Below, piece by piece: positions 38,165 to 51,035 of a stretch of DNA of 64,000 nt (within the stretch, counting starts at the first letter, position 1; every line of letters starts with the position of its first letter). This DNA comes from Deroplatys truncata. Taxonomy: Eukaryota; Arthropoda; Insecta; Mantodea; Mantidae. Position numbers and translations under genes: made by a program. The DNA is taken from assembly GCA_030765065.1 (NCBI GenBank), contig CM060986.1, positions 79,973,573 to 80,037,572 on the forward strand, written 5' to 3'. The notes beneath the pieces were generated by a model. It worked only from the letters and a program-made list of their open reading frames with translations, was not told the DNA's origin and did no database searches.

Positions 38165-39430
38165 TTACAAATGAAATTTACACCGAACACAATTTACAGA
38201 TGCATGACTTGCATTTCTCACAGTTGTTGTTTGAGTTATTGATGTGTTCAAGGAACTCCTTTGTGCTGTAGAAGCAATATGAGATTAAGAATTTCTTTAT
38301 CATATGCTTGAACCGTTTACGTTTAGGGTTGTATTTTTTTGTGATTTCATTATACAATAAGATTCCAGTGTGGAAAATTGACTGGTGTTTTTTAGAAGTT
38401 CTGTTATTTTCTATATGAATTTGATTATAATTACATGTAAAGTAGATATGAATTACACTGTTAATATTAAATAGGTGTAAATTGTTTTGTATAAAGCAGA
38501 TTGTTTCCAGAATATATATACATGGTACTGTCAGTATTTCTAAGTCAATGAAGAAGGATCTACAATGTGTGGTTTTACTTACATTTGCAATGGTTCTTAT
38601 TATTTGTTTTTGTATGAGAAATATTTCTGTTAATTCTGAGCTACAGCCCCATAAGATTATGCCATACATTACTATTGATTTTACATATGAATTATATACA
38701 AGTAAAGTTTTTGTATTACATATATTTCTTAATACTCTAATTGCATAAAGAGCCCTGTTCATTCTATTGGCGATATGTGGTTTCCAATTTAGAGAGCTAT
38801 CTATCAATATCCCTAAAAACTTAGTTTGCTCATTATACTGAATAGTACTATTGTTTATACTTATTATTGGTAAGGGTTCATTAGTGACATTGTTACAGAT
38901 ATTGAAATACATTCCAACCATTTTTTAGCATTTAAAACTAGTTTATTATGTGTTAACCACACCATAAGAGTTTCAAATGAATTGTTAATCTGAGTTTATA
39001 GTTCATGGAAATCTTTACCTCTAAATATCAAATTTGTCATCAGTAAACAGAATGGTTTCATTATTTGGAAGGTTTAATACCAGATCATTAATATATGCTA
39101 AGAATAAGATGGGGCCAAGGCTTGATCCTTGGGGAATTCCACAGTTTACGGTTTTGAGTGTCGATTACACATTATTTATTACAACCATTTGGTTTCTGTC
39201 AGTAAGGTAGGACTTAAATCATTCATTGCATACTCCTCTTTTTCCACAGTAATCTAGCATTGTTAAAAATATATTGTGGTCAACTAAATCAAAGGCTTTA
39301 CTGAGATCAATAAATATATCAATTGTTTTTTCGTTATTTTCAATCCCTTCAATGGTGTTTTGTAGAAGTTTATAAAAAGCATGTATAGCAGATTTATTTT
39401 TCCAATTTTTCATAATCTTTGTAAGCAAAC
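38165..39430 (-). mobile_element. Non-LTR retrotransposon fragment, CR1/jockey-like
   Basis: Minus strand, inside the last GH9 intron. 39428-39219 gives the RT palm block (IDIFIDLSKAFDLVDHNIFL). Around 39145-39060 the next RT block reads CGIPQGSSLGPILFLAYIND, followed by ILFTDDKFDI (YADD replaced by FTDD). 38921-38178 gives the thumb region (TKFLGILIDSSLNWKPHI, YNSYVKSIVMYGIILWG) and a basic C-terminus with a Cys-rich end. No RNase H domain. Frameshifts separate the blocks, so it is dead. It lies in the same orientation as the host gene. Confidence 0.92.
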
Positions 39431-39548
39431 AGAACTTGTATGATTAGAAAAGTAGATTCCTCAGTGAAAAGATTTATTATACAAGATGTTAAAACTTACT
39501 TGGACAAATGTTGAGCACGAGTTCCTCATATTAAAACAAGGGAAAAAA

Positions 39549-40452
39549 AGCATGTGATTTGTTACATTCACATGACTTTCTCTAGTTTCTATTGCTTATT
39601 AGTGGTTATACAAATTATTCTTAAAAAAGTTTATATTCCTATCTACTTCATTTTAAGCCAGATAAACCTTTCCAGAAACAGCTGCATTACATATTTCATT
39701 ATACATACAAAGGGAGTTGTGATAGTCAAATGTTTTAGAACTGGACACAATATGCTGGCCTTAACATTCCATACTCATCCCATTGTGATAAACAACTGAA
39801 AATCAACAGGATTTAGAAAAATAGCTAAGTATTGAGAAATTTGAACCATTAATAACAGATATCTCGGAAATGGCTAATAACCACAAAAAATTACTTGAAA
39901 CATATTGTGTGTTTTTAAGAGATCTACATTTTCTTGTGCAGCATGTTTTCATCAATCACTTAACATTTAGCAGTTATATAAGATTACACAATATCCCTTC
40001 CAAATGAAGAGGACTTCACAGGCTAGTCACAGAAAATGCAAGATATTCTATTATTTGTCATGTAGATATCTTTAATATATGGTACTTTAATCAAAATCAT
40101 TAGAGCCATTTTTTTAGAAAATCAAACATTTCAAAACATGTTCCATATAAAGGGTAGTTTGGATTGGGGGGGATTTTCTTGAAAATTTGTGTGTTGCATC
40201 TTTATAAGGTACTGAACCTAAATAATGTGTCTGGTATTTATCCGATTTTTCATTTTTGAATTATGCTACTCCCTCTCTCTCATTCACACATATGCATTTG
40301 CATGCATGTAAGCACAGACCTTTTTCTAAAAATGCTTTATTTGAATTCAGAGGGCTTCAAAACGTGTATTTCTGGAAAAATCTTAAAATTATATTTTTGA
40401 ATGGAATTCAATACCTTCTCTACCTACTATGTATGTAGTAGAGAAAGTAAAA
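39549..40452 (+). repeat. Family X repeat, left arm of a facing pair
   Basis: Complete: outer end gttacattcacatgacttt, all internal landmarks, inner end with a hairpin at 40416-40445 (ttctctacctacta ... tgtagtagagaa). Confidence 0.88.
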
Positions 40453-40535
40453 ACATCATAAACATGTCTGGAAATCCTCAAATTTTTGAGTTACTTGAAT
40501 TTATTGTTGGTTTTTCTTTTTTTAGTTATTTGAGT

Positions 40536-41105
40536 CATTCCTTTCTCTACGATGTACTTGTAATAAGGTTCCTGATCTCAAAAAAAGCATTTTTAGAAAA
40601 AGGTCCATGTGTGTGTCTGTGAACAGCATAATGAAAAGTCTGATAAATACCAAACTTGGTGTTTTAAGTTCAGTATCTTCCATAGGTGTAACATGAAGAT
40701 TTTAAACAAAATTCCCTATCCCAAATTAACCTTTGCATGGAAGTTTTTTTGAAATATTTAGCTTTCTCAAGAATGATTCTAATGGCTTTGATTAAAATAC
40801 CATATGCTTAAGATATTTACATGACAAACAAAATGTGTATCTTGAATTTTCTGGGAATAGTCTATGAAGTCCTCTTCATTCTGAATGACTTTTGTATAAC
40901 TGTAAACCATAAGAGACAGACAAAAATCTTGGAATTTCAAAGCCATTACATAGCATCACAAATCTACTGCATCCTACAACAAAATATGTAAACTCAGTTA
41001 TAAAGGTTTATTTGGATTATAGGTAGCTAGAATAATAATAAGTAAGAATATTATGTAGAAGAGGGAGTGGAGGAAGTCATATGAGTACAACTCATCAGAT
41101 TTGTT
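40536..41105 (-). repeat. Family X repeat, right arm of a facing pair
   Basis: Begins cctttctctacgatgtac (inner end) 84 bases after the plus copy and runs to the outer end near tcatatgagtacaactcatc, with an internal deletion around 40925-40985. Confidence 0.8.
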
Positions 41106-42091
41106 TGAAATTGATGTGTTATAATATAAGGTACAATCCATTTTATCAGACAATTCAAAACATGCTATTTATGCAAGACAATTTGCTGATGCACATATTG
41201 TATCCTAAATAGCAATGTTTTATCATGAGGTCATGTTTGCTTTTGTCAGTTGTCTACATTTGCGTTAATTTGTCACTTGTGTACACCTATTACAATTGAA
41301 TTTGCTATGCATGGCAGAATAATCATTTTGTGAGCAGGCAGATGTGCATGGTTGTGTGAATGGAAATGGATAGGTAGAGGAGGGCTGTTACATAATCTGT
41401 GTATTGTCTGGTTCAGGCCTTTGGGTTTTTATCTAGTGATAAGTGAAAGAGTCAGTTTATGCAATGAAATTCCAAATGTAGAGGTACTTTTATAAATATG
41501 CCATATAAAACCATTTGACCCCATCTGAGAGTCTGAAGTTGCAACAGTCCATCATTCAATGAGCTCATGCAGGTGAGAAGCAGCAGGAGGATATTTTGCA
41601 CATTCTCTATGAGTTTCTATGAATGGAGAAATTTTAAACAATTTCTATTAGCTGACAGTAACAATATCAGTTTCAAGCTGATAATAATTTATCACTGAAT
41701 TCCATTCAATCTCTTTTAGCACACACTAAACTAGGAAGAAAAGAAGTGAAATTTAATGTGTTGGTAGACCCACAACAAATCTAAAACTCACTTAGGTAGT
41801 TAAAACAAAACAAGACGTTTTGAATAGGAATTTTAAAAGCGATAGATATTAGCAGGATAACTGAATGTATGGTTGTGATGTTAAAAATGCCCTGTTTTGG
41901 TTTCTTTGTGTTTTATTTGATGATGGAGATGTACTGAATGATGGATAAAACATGGTGTGAATGACAGAAATGCAAAGGCTTTCACAGCTGGAGTCAGATG
42001 TAAAATATACAGTTTTCAGGTTTTTAGGCCATGATCCACTGAAATTGCTTCCTAGACAGTTTGAATGATTTGTAGCATTTCATGACATCGC

Positions 42092-42999
42092 TAAAAAATC
42101 TGATGTGTTACACTCACATGACTTTCTCTACTCTTGTACAAACTATTTATACAAACGCTTATTCTCCGTCTACTTCATGTTAATCGAGATAAACATTTGC
42201 AGAGTATATCTTATTGCTAATTTTCTTGTAGATGTAAGGGGAATATATATTTACAAGGGCAATTTGGAAATACAGTAGCCTTTAAGCACATACATATCGC
42301 TTAATAGCTGGTTGCTAGGTGCAGCACCATTCTCTTTCCCACAGATTAATACTCTTTGCATACCCAAGACAAAAGAATGAATAACGAATTCCCATTTGAG
42401 AAAATTATTGAAAAATTTAAGGGAATAACAAGTAATATCTCGAAAATGGTTCACTCAACAAAAAAAAATGTATATGACATAAATTGTATATTTTAATGCG
42501 ATCTACATTTTTTGTGTCATAAAATTTTGTCTATCTCTTATGGTTTACCAGTTATGCAAAAGTCGTTCACAATCAAGAATACTTTTGGAGACATTCCCAG
42601 GAAATTCAAGATATACATTTTATTTGTAATAAAAATATCTTAAACATATGATATTTTAACCAAAATCGTTAGAGCCATTTTTGAGAAAATTAAAATTTTC
42701 GAAAAATCTTCAATGTAAAGGGTAATCTGGGGTGGGGGGATTTTCTTGAAAACCTTCGTGTCACATCCTTGGAAGATACTGAACCTGAATACCAAGTTTG
42801 GTGTTTATCCGACTGTTTGTTTCTGAGTTATGCTGTTCACAGACAGACACACACAGACACACGGACGTGTTTCCAAAAATGCTTTTTTTGGATTCAGGGG
42901 GTCTCAAAACATGTATTTCCGGTGAAATCTCGGTATCGAATTTTTGGGTGGAATACAATACTTCCCCTACTTACTATATGTAGTAGAAAAAGTAAAAAC
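42092..42999 (+). repeat. Family X repeat, full length
   Basis: From aaatctgatgtgttacactc through gttaatcgagataaacattt, ttcacagacagacacacac and acatgtatttccggtgaaat to tatatgtagtagaaaaagta. Confidence 0.9.
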
Positions 43000-43737
43000 A
43001 TGGCTTGTAATAGCATAGATTAGTTAAGAAGCTTATAATGAATCTGATGTTGACATTCAGAATTGTAATTCTTAATAATTAACATTTATAAATCAAAGTT
43101 GACACTACACTGTTTATCACTTTAACAAATTCAGCTACTGCTGCCACTAACTAAAAGAAATATAAAGGAAGTGGAACAAGTTAAATTGAAGGCTCTGCTG
43201 AAAGAGGGAGTTATGCCACAAAACATGAAAAAGAAAGTTTTTTAGCATTGCAGACAGCTTCTTTCATCTAACTTGAATATGGCATAGCTCCTGCCAATAC
43301 TGAGAACTCTGAGCAGTTTGATAAAATATATTCTCTCAAGTTTTCCAGTGCAAGAAGGAGGAATGCCACTGCAGTTCGACCAACCTTGAAACTAGTGATC
43401 ATGTAAAAAAAAATTAATTTTGTAATGTACATATTCTGATCTCGAAGACATGAACAGAGCTTTCAAGAAGAGATCAGGACATCAATGCAAGAACACAATA
43501 TGACCAGTAGTTGACCAATCCATTTTTTATATGCTTTCTCCAAAACTTCCCGTACTCTATCCTAATGCCTACCTATAGCTCTTCTAAAATTAAAGGAATC
43601 TTATGTTCATGTTTCCATGCATTCCACCAATGCATCACAGTATTTACAAGAACTTCAAGTCAAGCTCAACGAAAGGCTATGATGTCACAGAAGCTGAAGA
43701 GATTTTAAACTATACTATCCAATATTCATTTGTGAGT

Positions 43738-44596
43738 GAAGTAGTGTAATGTATAGTAAGCAGAGGAAGTAATGTATTGCATGCAAAATTTGATACCAAG
43801 ATTTCATCACAAATACATCTTTTGAGACTCTCCAAATCCAAAGCAAAAGATTTTTAGAAAAATGTGAGATGTGCATATGTATGTGTGTAGGGAGGGGGGA
43901 TAGTTAAAAAATGAAAAGCTGGTTAAATAAAAAACTTAGTATTTAAGTTCAGCATCTTCCAAAGATGTGGTATGAAGATTCTCAAGAAAATCCCTCCACC
44001 CAAACTACCCTATACATGGAAAATTACTAAAAAACTTTGATTTCCTCAAAAATGGCTCTAATGATATCGATTAAAATACCGTATCTTTAAGATATTTTCA
44101 TGACAAATGAAGTGTATATCTTGAATTTTCTGAGAATTGCCTATGAAGTCCTCTTCATTCTGAAAGACTTTTGCATAACTGCTAAACCATAAGAGATAAA
44201 CAAAATCCTACTGTACAAAAAATGTAAGTTTGTTAAAGGAGATGATTTATGTCAAAATAAATTTTTTTGTGGAGGTAACCATTTCTGAGATGTTCCTTGA
44301 TATTAACTTGAATTTTCAAATACTTATACTTTTATTCAAATGGGAAATCATTATTAATTTTTTCTCCTGGTCATGCAAAGCGAACAGACTTTGTAAGCCA
44401 GCTTTAAAAGATTTGACTATCATTTAAGCCTATTGTATTCCCCTAGTCCCTTTGTACCTATAAGGAAATGTGTAATCAAATCATTTTAACATATGTTTAT
44501 CTCGATTAACATGAAGATAGAAGAATAAGCTTTTGTAAGAATATTTTGTTGAAGAATGGGGAGAAAGTCATGTGAATGTAACACATTAAGACTTTT
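43738..44596 (-). repeat. Family X repeat, full length
   Basis: Reverse orientation to the 42092 copy, separated by about 740 bp of other sequence. Ends with gagaaagtcatgtgaatgta at the outer side. Confidence 0.87.
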
Positions 44597-44614
44597 GAAA
44601 TTTATTTCTTTTTC

Positions 44615-44733
44615 ACATTCATGCAAAGAGAGCAGTATTTCAAACTCATCACATAGCGAGAGATTTTGAAAAGATTTGACTGTTGCCTTAGTCTATTGTA
44701 TTCTTCTTATAGCTACCACAAAATGTGTTAGGG
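44615..44733 (-). repeat. Family X fragment, first half (split)
   Basis: Matches the internal family X stretch (catcacatagcgag, gatttgactgttgcc, tagtctattgtattcttctt) and stops at the retrotransposon. It continues at 46256-46354. Confidence 0.7.
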
Positions 44734-46255
44734 AGCTGCTGGCCCTGACAACATATACAATGAAGCAAGCAGTAGTATTCTTCCAAGAGGTATGGGCAAC
44801 ACTGATGATGGAGTGTCTAGCAAAAGGAAACATCCAAGACAACTGTGAAAGTCCAGAATAAAGAAACTGTACAAGGGGAAAGAGGATACAGTAGACCCAA
44901 ATACCTATAGGGGAATAGCACTAAAAGCACACTTTACAAGATATTCACTAAGATTTTGACAGTACAACTCATGGAGTTAGTTGAAGACAAAATATCAGAA
45001 CCACAATTTGGTTTCTGGAAGGGTAGATCTACTATACAAGCAATATCATGCCTCCTAAAGACATTGATGAAGCACTGAAACATCCCGGAGGAAAGTTATA
45101 TACATTTTTCATTGATTATACCAAAGCATTTGACTTCAGAAGACTAGTAACAAGAAAACTGGAATCAATGATTAGGAAAGAACCTTACCTAATAGCAATA
45201 ATTGCAAACATTTTGCACAGAAATCAAGTGGAAGTTGGTGACAGCATCTCAGTATTGGATCCTATTATACAGACAAATGGGGTACTGCAAAGGAACCCTT
45301 TGACCTATTACTGTTTAATATAGTGACTGCAGACATAATAGAAATAGTGCCAACAGAGGACACACTCATGCGCGAATGACATGGCCATCACATCAACCTC
45401 CAGACAAGATTTACAAAATGCATTAAACTATCTGACCTTATGGGCTCATGGCAATGAATTAGAAATAAACTTTCAAAAGACAGCAGCAATGGAATTCAGG
45501 AAAGGTGGAAGACAAGCCATGGAAGATACTCTGTATCTTGAAAATAAACCAGTAAGTTTTACAGACAGCTTCAAATACATAGGGATAACACTACAGATGA
45601 CAGGAAACACATTCACGCTACATGTGAAGGAAAAAGTAATTGCTATCAGAGCAATGTAAGACATCCAGAAGTTACGTCAACTCTCAATAAACACAGCCAT
45701 CTCATTCTACAAAGCAAAAATCACGCCAATAATCACAATCCTACTGGAATTAATATGTGAGAAACTAAATAAAAGAAACCCAAAGGATATTGAAAGGATA
45801 AAAGCAAACAAATTTTATGGATCTCAAAATATTCACCCTCACAACTTGTATATGAGCTCATCAGGGAAACATTCTACTTAAAAGACCTAGGCTATAAATC
45901 AGGATTAATACTGCCATCTACACCTGCATATCAAGTGTGATCCAAGAAGTCGAGGACAAAAAGAAGCAGATATAGAGTGAGTTTTACAGCACTACCACCA
46001 TGATACAAATGAATGGAGGGGAGCATCATATAAACTCCAACATACAGTGACCCACTTTTCCATCCACAGATTTCGCCACAAGATTTGTAAAATGAAAAGC
46101 TTCCACCAACCAGATGTAAATTGTGTTTGTGAACTATGTGAAAAGGTATGTGAGATATATCGTGCATATTGGTATTCCCAGAGAACAATCTCACAAACAG
46201 AGTTTTGTAGCAAGTGACTCACTTGTATACTTTGCACATTGTGTAAATGAGTAAT
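44734..46255 (+). mobile_element. Non-LTR retrotransposon fragment inserted in family X
   Basis: Decayed RT-bearing element. Palm block KLYTFFIDYTKAFDF in the ORF 45048-45323, followed by IIQTNGVLQRNPL (normally GVLQGDPLSP). The active-site YADD is lost (remnant near 45365-45385). Then DLQNALNYLTLWAHGNEL and FKYIGITLQMTGNTF in 45381-45659. The C-terminal part near 46110-46145 has a CVCELCEK zinc-like stretch. Several frame breaks. It splits a minus-oriented family X copy. Confidence 0.9.
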
Positions 46256-46354
46256 GAAGGTTTGTCTGTATTAATAAGATAGATAGAAGAATAAGAAACT
46301 CTGCAGAAGAGCGAATATGGAAACCAAGTGAATGCAACACTCAAGATTTTTTTC
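46256..46354 (-). repeat. Family X fragment, second half (split)
   Basis: Resumes at gaaggtttgtctgtatt with agatagaagaataagaaact, ending aagtgaatgcaacactcaag. Confidence 0.65.
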
Positions 46355-47579
46355 AGATTCATATATTTGTTTCAAATCAAATAAACCTAGGCAAGTATAT
46401 AAATAAATTGATATGCATTTCACAAAAATATATTTTTCTTCCTTCAAGGTTCAAGTGGCATAGCTCCCTCTTGCATTGGGCCTCTCAATTGTCCTCAGTT
46501 ACAAACACTTTCCTTTGTATTACAATTCCCTGGCAACATTATGCTAATGAGATGCTTGCTAATGCCTTCCACTTATGGCTTTTCCAGCTGAAATGGAAAT
46601 GGTAAATGGAATAGTAACCACTTTAGCTATAATTTTAAACCATAGATAACTTTGAAATTTAAATGTGTGGGCTTAACAGTTTCCTACATACACATAAAAT
46701 TCATGAATGTGGTATGAGAGAAACTCCTTAGTCATCATGTTCTAATATGCTTCTAAGAGACTAATGAGCTCATTGTCAAGCTCTGAGCATTAGATACATA
46801 CATACACACTAATGTCTCTAAGTGCCCTTGCACCTTTTTCATGCCAATGTGTTTCACAATAAACTCTGAAAATGTGTAAGAGCATAATCTGTTGCCTGAG
46901 CTACAGTTTTTGGTTAGGTCTTACTGGTTCCAACATAGGTATGTACTTACATTAGCATAAATAAAAGTATTCCTACCACACAATCTTGAAATACCTTAGA
47001 TAAATAGTGATCAATCTGTGGCAAAGTGAATGATAATGCTGAACTACTCATTGCTTTATGCTGAAATACATATGAAATGCTTCATAAAAAGCAAAATACT
47101 AGAGAGGAATACATAGAGATATTGTATGGAGTATTATAATATGAAACCAAAAATAGAGAATAATATTTAATCACAAGAATCCCAGTCTTAAATATCAGAA
47201 TAAAACTTGAACTAACAATTTTTATGTTAAAGCTATAAACAAAATCACTAAATTAAACTTGAATATTAAAGCAAATACTGAAATTCATAACCATATAACA
47301 GGACAACAAGATAATTTTCACTATTAACATCAGATACAGCATTCGATCTGTATTACATAGCTTCCAAGAATTATAATTTGTTGCTGAATGAAAGAGATAT
47401 ATACCAAAGCTGCATATATTTATAAAGCAATATTTAGGTTATGTTTAGACAAAACTTACTTGCATATTAAAAGGGTACATTTCTAATTAAACTGTATTAT
47501 AGTACTTGCAGAGTAAAAATTATATTACTGCAAATGTATTCTATATTAGTACAAAAGTATCCTTTAAATTTTGTTTATT

Positions 47580-47598
47580 ATCATCATCATCATCATCA

Positions 47599-47639
<41 letters not shown>

Positions 47640-47640
47640 C
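47580..47640. repeat. (ATC)n-(ATT)n microsatellite
   Basis: About eight atc units running into about thirteen att units. Confidence 0.95.
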
Positions 47641-47701
47641 ATCCTATGCCAAAATTGTATATGTACTGCCCAGGGAGGGTTCTAGCTCATTAAGGGCAAA
47701 C

Positions 47702-47823
<122 letters not shown>

Positions 47824-47852
47824 TGAAAAAAATTCATGTACGAGTTACTAAC

Positions 47853-47992
47853 CTGGCAGCATGATGAGGTTGTTTAGGATAATTTTTGCCAAAGCCAACA
47901 ACGTAACTGTGTCCTCCATCTCCTAGCATGTAATTGATTTGTTGACGAGCAAAATTCTGGTACTTTGATGGTGAAATGCCAGCATCTGCAGC
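47853..47992 (-). CDS. GH9 endoglucanase, penultimate exon
   Basis: 140 bases: 46 codons plus two bases (AG) that join the first T of the last exon to make Ser. The acceptor is ttgcttcag and the donor is gttagt. It encodes [18 protein letters not shown], then [19 protein letters not shown] and YPKQPHHAA. This is GH9 signature 1 (S-x-[V]-[V]-x2-G-x-[NKR]-x4-P-H-x-R) in every position but the last: animal cellulases have PHHR, here PHHA. That Arg contacts substrate in the active cleft in characterised GH9 enzymes (family knowledge). A second in-exon AG six bases downstream of the chosen acceptor would shorten the exon by two codons; the upstream one gives the better family match. A long AAAT microsatellite begins about 30 bases inside the following intron. 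Confidence 0.97.
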
Positions 47993-50034
47993 CTGAAGCA
48001 ATGGAAATAATATAACATTTTAGTTCTTCTCTTTAACAAAAATCACTGGAGTTTTTAACGTTTAGGTAAATGCACAAATTTAAATTACAATCACTCTAGC
48101 TGCGCTTTCTACATCAAAACTTACTAGAGAATATTTTGGAGACTTAGCTCCGTCATCAGCTTAGACTCATTAGTCCCTGGAACATGTTCCAGTAAGTTTT
48201 GGTGCAGAAACTAAAGCTAGAGTAATTAAAATTTCAATTTGTAAATGTCATTTCAGTTTTGTTTGCAACCAACCTCTTGGAATGGCTATTAATAATTTTG
48301 TTTCATAAACTTAACACATTGGCAACATTTGGTGAAAAATCAAGAGCAGATCTAAGCTTGTTGTCTGCTTAACTGTTATTTTTCTCTGAGTATTTTAGAA
48401 ATGCATCACTAAAATAATGAGTCAAAACATTAAATATCACTATTTCAAAACTATTTTTCTCCATTATATTGGTTTTTCATAGTATTACACAGGAGTATCA
48501 TTTCAATTTCGGCTTGAAGGGGGGGGCAAGATTGCCTGAAGTAGTTGTCCAAATTTTCATGTGAATTTTAATGACACATTTAACCTAAGAGAGAATCATC
48601 TTTTATCTTTTAAAAATGAAATATCTGCATTAAATGTACAATTCTAGTAATTTTTCCTTAGTAGAACGATAATAACCAGTAGCTTAATTATTTCTTATAA
48701 CTTAAGGGGGGCAATTGACCCCCCCATACCGTGAAGTGCTCCTGGTATTACATAATTAATACCTTATATTTTGATTTGGTGTTTTGGCTTTCAAATTTTG
48801 AGCTCAAATTTATTTTTATCAAACATTTCCTTTTTTATATTGTTACATTGTCCCATATTTAAAATAATCCACAACACAATTCTTTTACCAATCTATGTAT
48901 TACTATGTTGAGAAATTGTTTTTATGCAGATCTTTATTGCTATTGGCTTAAAATTGGGTGGATAACTAAGGTTTTTGTACAAATAGTAAATTGAACACAT
49001 AAAATGTTAATAAGCAGAGGAAAGCACACTGCTGCTAAACATTCAAGTTTTATTGGATTTATAGTTTTAGCATTAATTTTGGTTCTCTGATTATTTGTTA
49101 TCCTGAAAGCTTCAACACATTCAGAACACCATACAGCCTGTAGTGTACTTTCTTTTGTTGTATGTTTTAATGAAAATAATGGATGACATCTATCAACCTT
49201 TCAAGGCATTCCATTTAAGAGCCCATAAATATTTATGAACTGACAAGACAATGACTGTATGGTAAGCAACACTATTTTAAAATACAGGCTGTTTCAAAAT
49301 TCACTTCAGTGTTTAAAGTGTAATAATCAAAGAATATTATAGTTAAAATAAATTAAAAACACCTTTTGTTGAACAATTGCTCTTGTTTTGTATATAATAT
49401 GTTTATTTTAATTAAAGCATAATTAGTAAGTATTGCAACAGGAATTTTTAAGATACAGGCCATTGTTCTAGTATTAATTATTGTTAGGATACACCTGATG
49501 CAGTGCAACTATAGAGCAAAAATAGTCCTCTTAAGGTTTCAGAAAACTTGAATTTTAAAAGAATGATCATATTTCATTTGTAAGACTTTAAAAACATTAG
49601 CACTCATCATCCAACAATCAAACCTCTAAAGTCTATAGGTTTTCATTGCTAATTTACATTAGGTAACACATTTTGTGCCTGACAATAAACAAACAGCTCT
49701 ACAATAAGCAAATATTTCTTCCAGCAAGAAATTTGGATATTCCCAGATCATGGTTGAAAACTGTTGTGCATTGCACATAGCATTGCAAAAACAGTAGCAC
49801 ACTATGGATAAAAGTAACTTCAAGGTGTGTGATAATCCTGCTTTTGTAAGGTCGTACTTTTTTCCCCCCGTAAATCCCAAATATTTAAACATTTATAGTT
49901 CCTTAAAGTTCAAAGTGACTTTTGAAAGACCCTATACATCTTTTCATTTTCTCTACCATTTGCTTACAGAAAATACTATATTCCATTGAAAAATTAAAAT
50001 ACTTGATTTTACTTTGAGGTTTCCAGAACCTGAA

Positions 50035-51035
50035 AAAAATTAGAAAATGGAGAGCGTATACACATGTTTCATGTGTGTATGTCTTTGAAAATTGCAACAT
50101 GAAGACTTTCAAACAAATATCTCTATGTCTAACTATCCTTTACATGAAAACTGTCGTCCTCCATGGTCTATGGGTACCATGGTACCTCTAGTTCCCAAGG
50201 ATGCACGCTCAAACCCAACAGAGGGCGATGAACTTTTTTCAGGCATAAAAATCCTTAGCACGGCTTCCTTTGGAAGGGAAGTAAAGTCAGTGGTCCCATG
50301 TCATAGATTTATGGCACATAAAAGAACCTCAAGCCTAATAAAGAGGCTTCTGAACAAAATTATCGGTCTTTCACATCCAATATAGAATGGGATGCTAAGG
50401 ACCACAGCAGTTAAAGAGCGTCAATAAATAAAAATCATTTGCATTTACATGGAACATTTTTCATTGTTTTCAATCTAGTCAGAAGTAGCTGTAACAATTT
50501 TGATCAAACTACCATAGATTTAAGAAATTTGCATGATTAATTATAATGTATATCTTGAATTTTATCTTCTGTGAAAAGCCCATGGAATCCTCTTTATTCT
50601 GAATTAATTTTTATAATTTTGTTTAACTGGTAATTTGGTAAACCATAAAAGATAGACAAAAAGTTGCTACAAGAAAATGTATATTTTATTAAAGTATACT
50701 GTTTATGCTCAATAAATTTTTTTGTTACAGTAACATTTCCGAGGTATTCATTGCTGTTCGATTAAATTTTTCAATACTTTATTTTTCTGAAGTTTTTTGA
50801 AATGCTTAGTCATTATTCTTTTGCTTCCTGCAATGTCATGCATAGAGTATGGAATTTCAAAGTCTGCCTATACCAAAATTTGAGCCTCAGCCTTCTGAAT
50901 TCCCCTTGTACCACTTATAACAAAATGTTTAATGAAATTAAGTAGATATACAAACAAGCTTTCGGAAGAACAGTTTGTAGAAGAGATATAAAAATAAACG
51001 ATACCATGTAGGAAAAGTCATGTGAACAAAACACC
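50035..51035 (-). repeat. Family X repeat, interrupted by SINE-A
   Basis: Two parts, 50035-50154 and 50438-51035: tgtgtatgtctttg and aactatcctttacatg on one side, then gtatatcttgaattttatc, cataaaagatagacaaaaag and ggaaaagtcatgtgaac. Confidence 0.8.
50155..50437 (+). mobile_element. SINE-A inserted in family X
   Basis: Head cgtcctccatggtctatggg is altered in the A box. The body (cttagcacggcttcctttgg, aaagtcagtggtcccatg) and tail caataaataaaaatc are intact. Flanking tttacatg on both sides is a probable target duplication. Confidence 0.88.
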
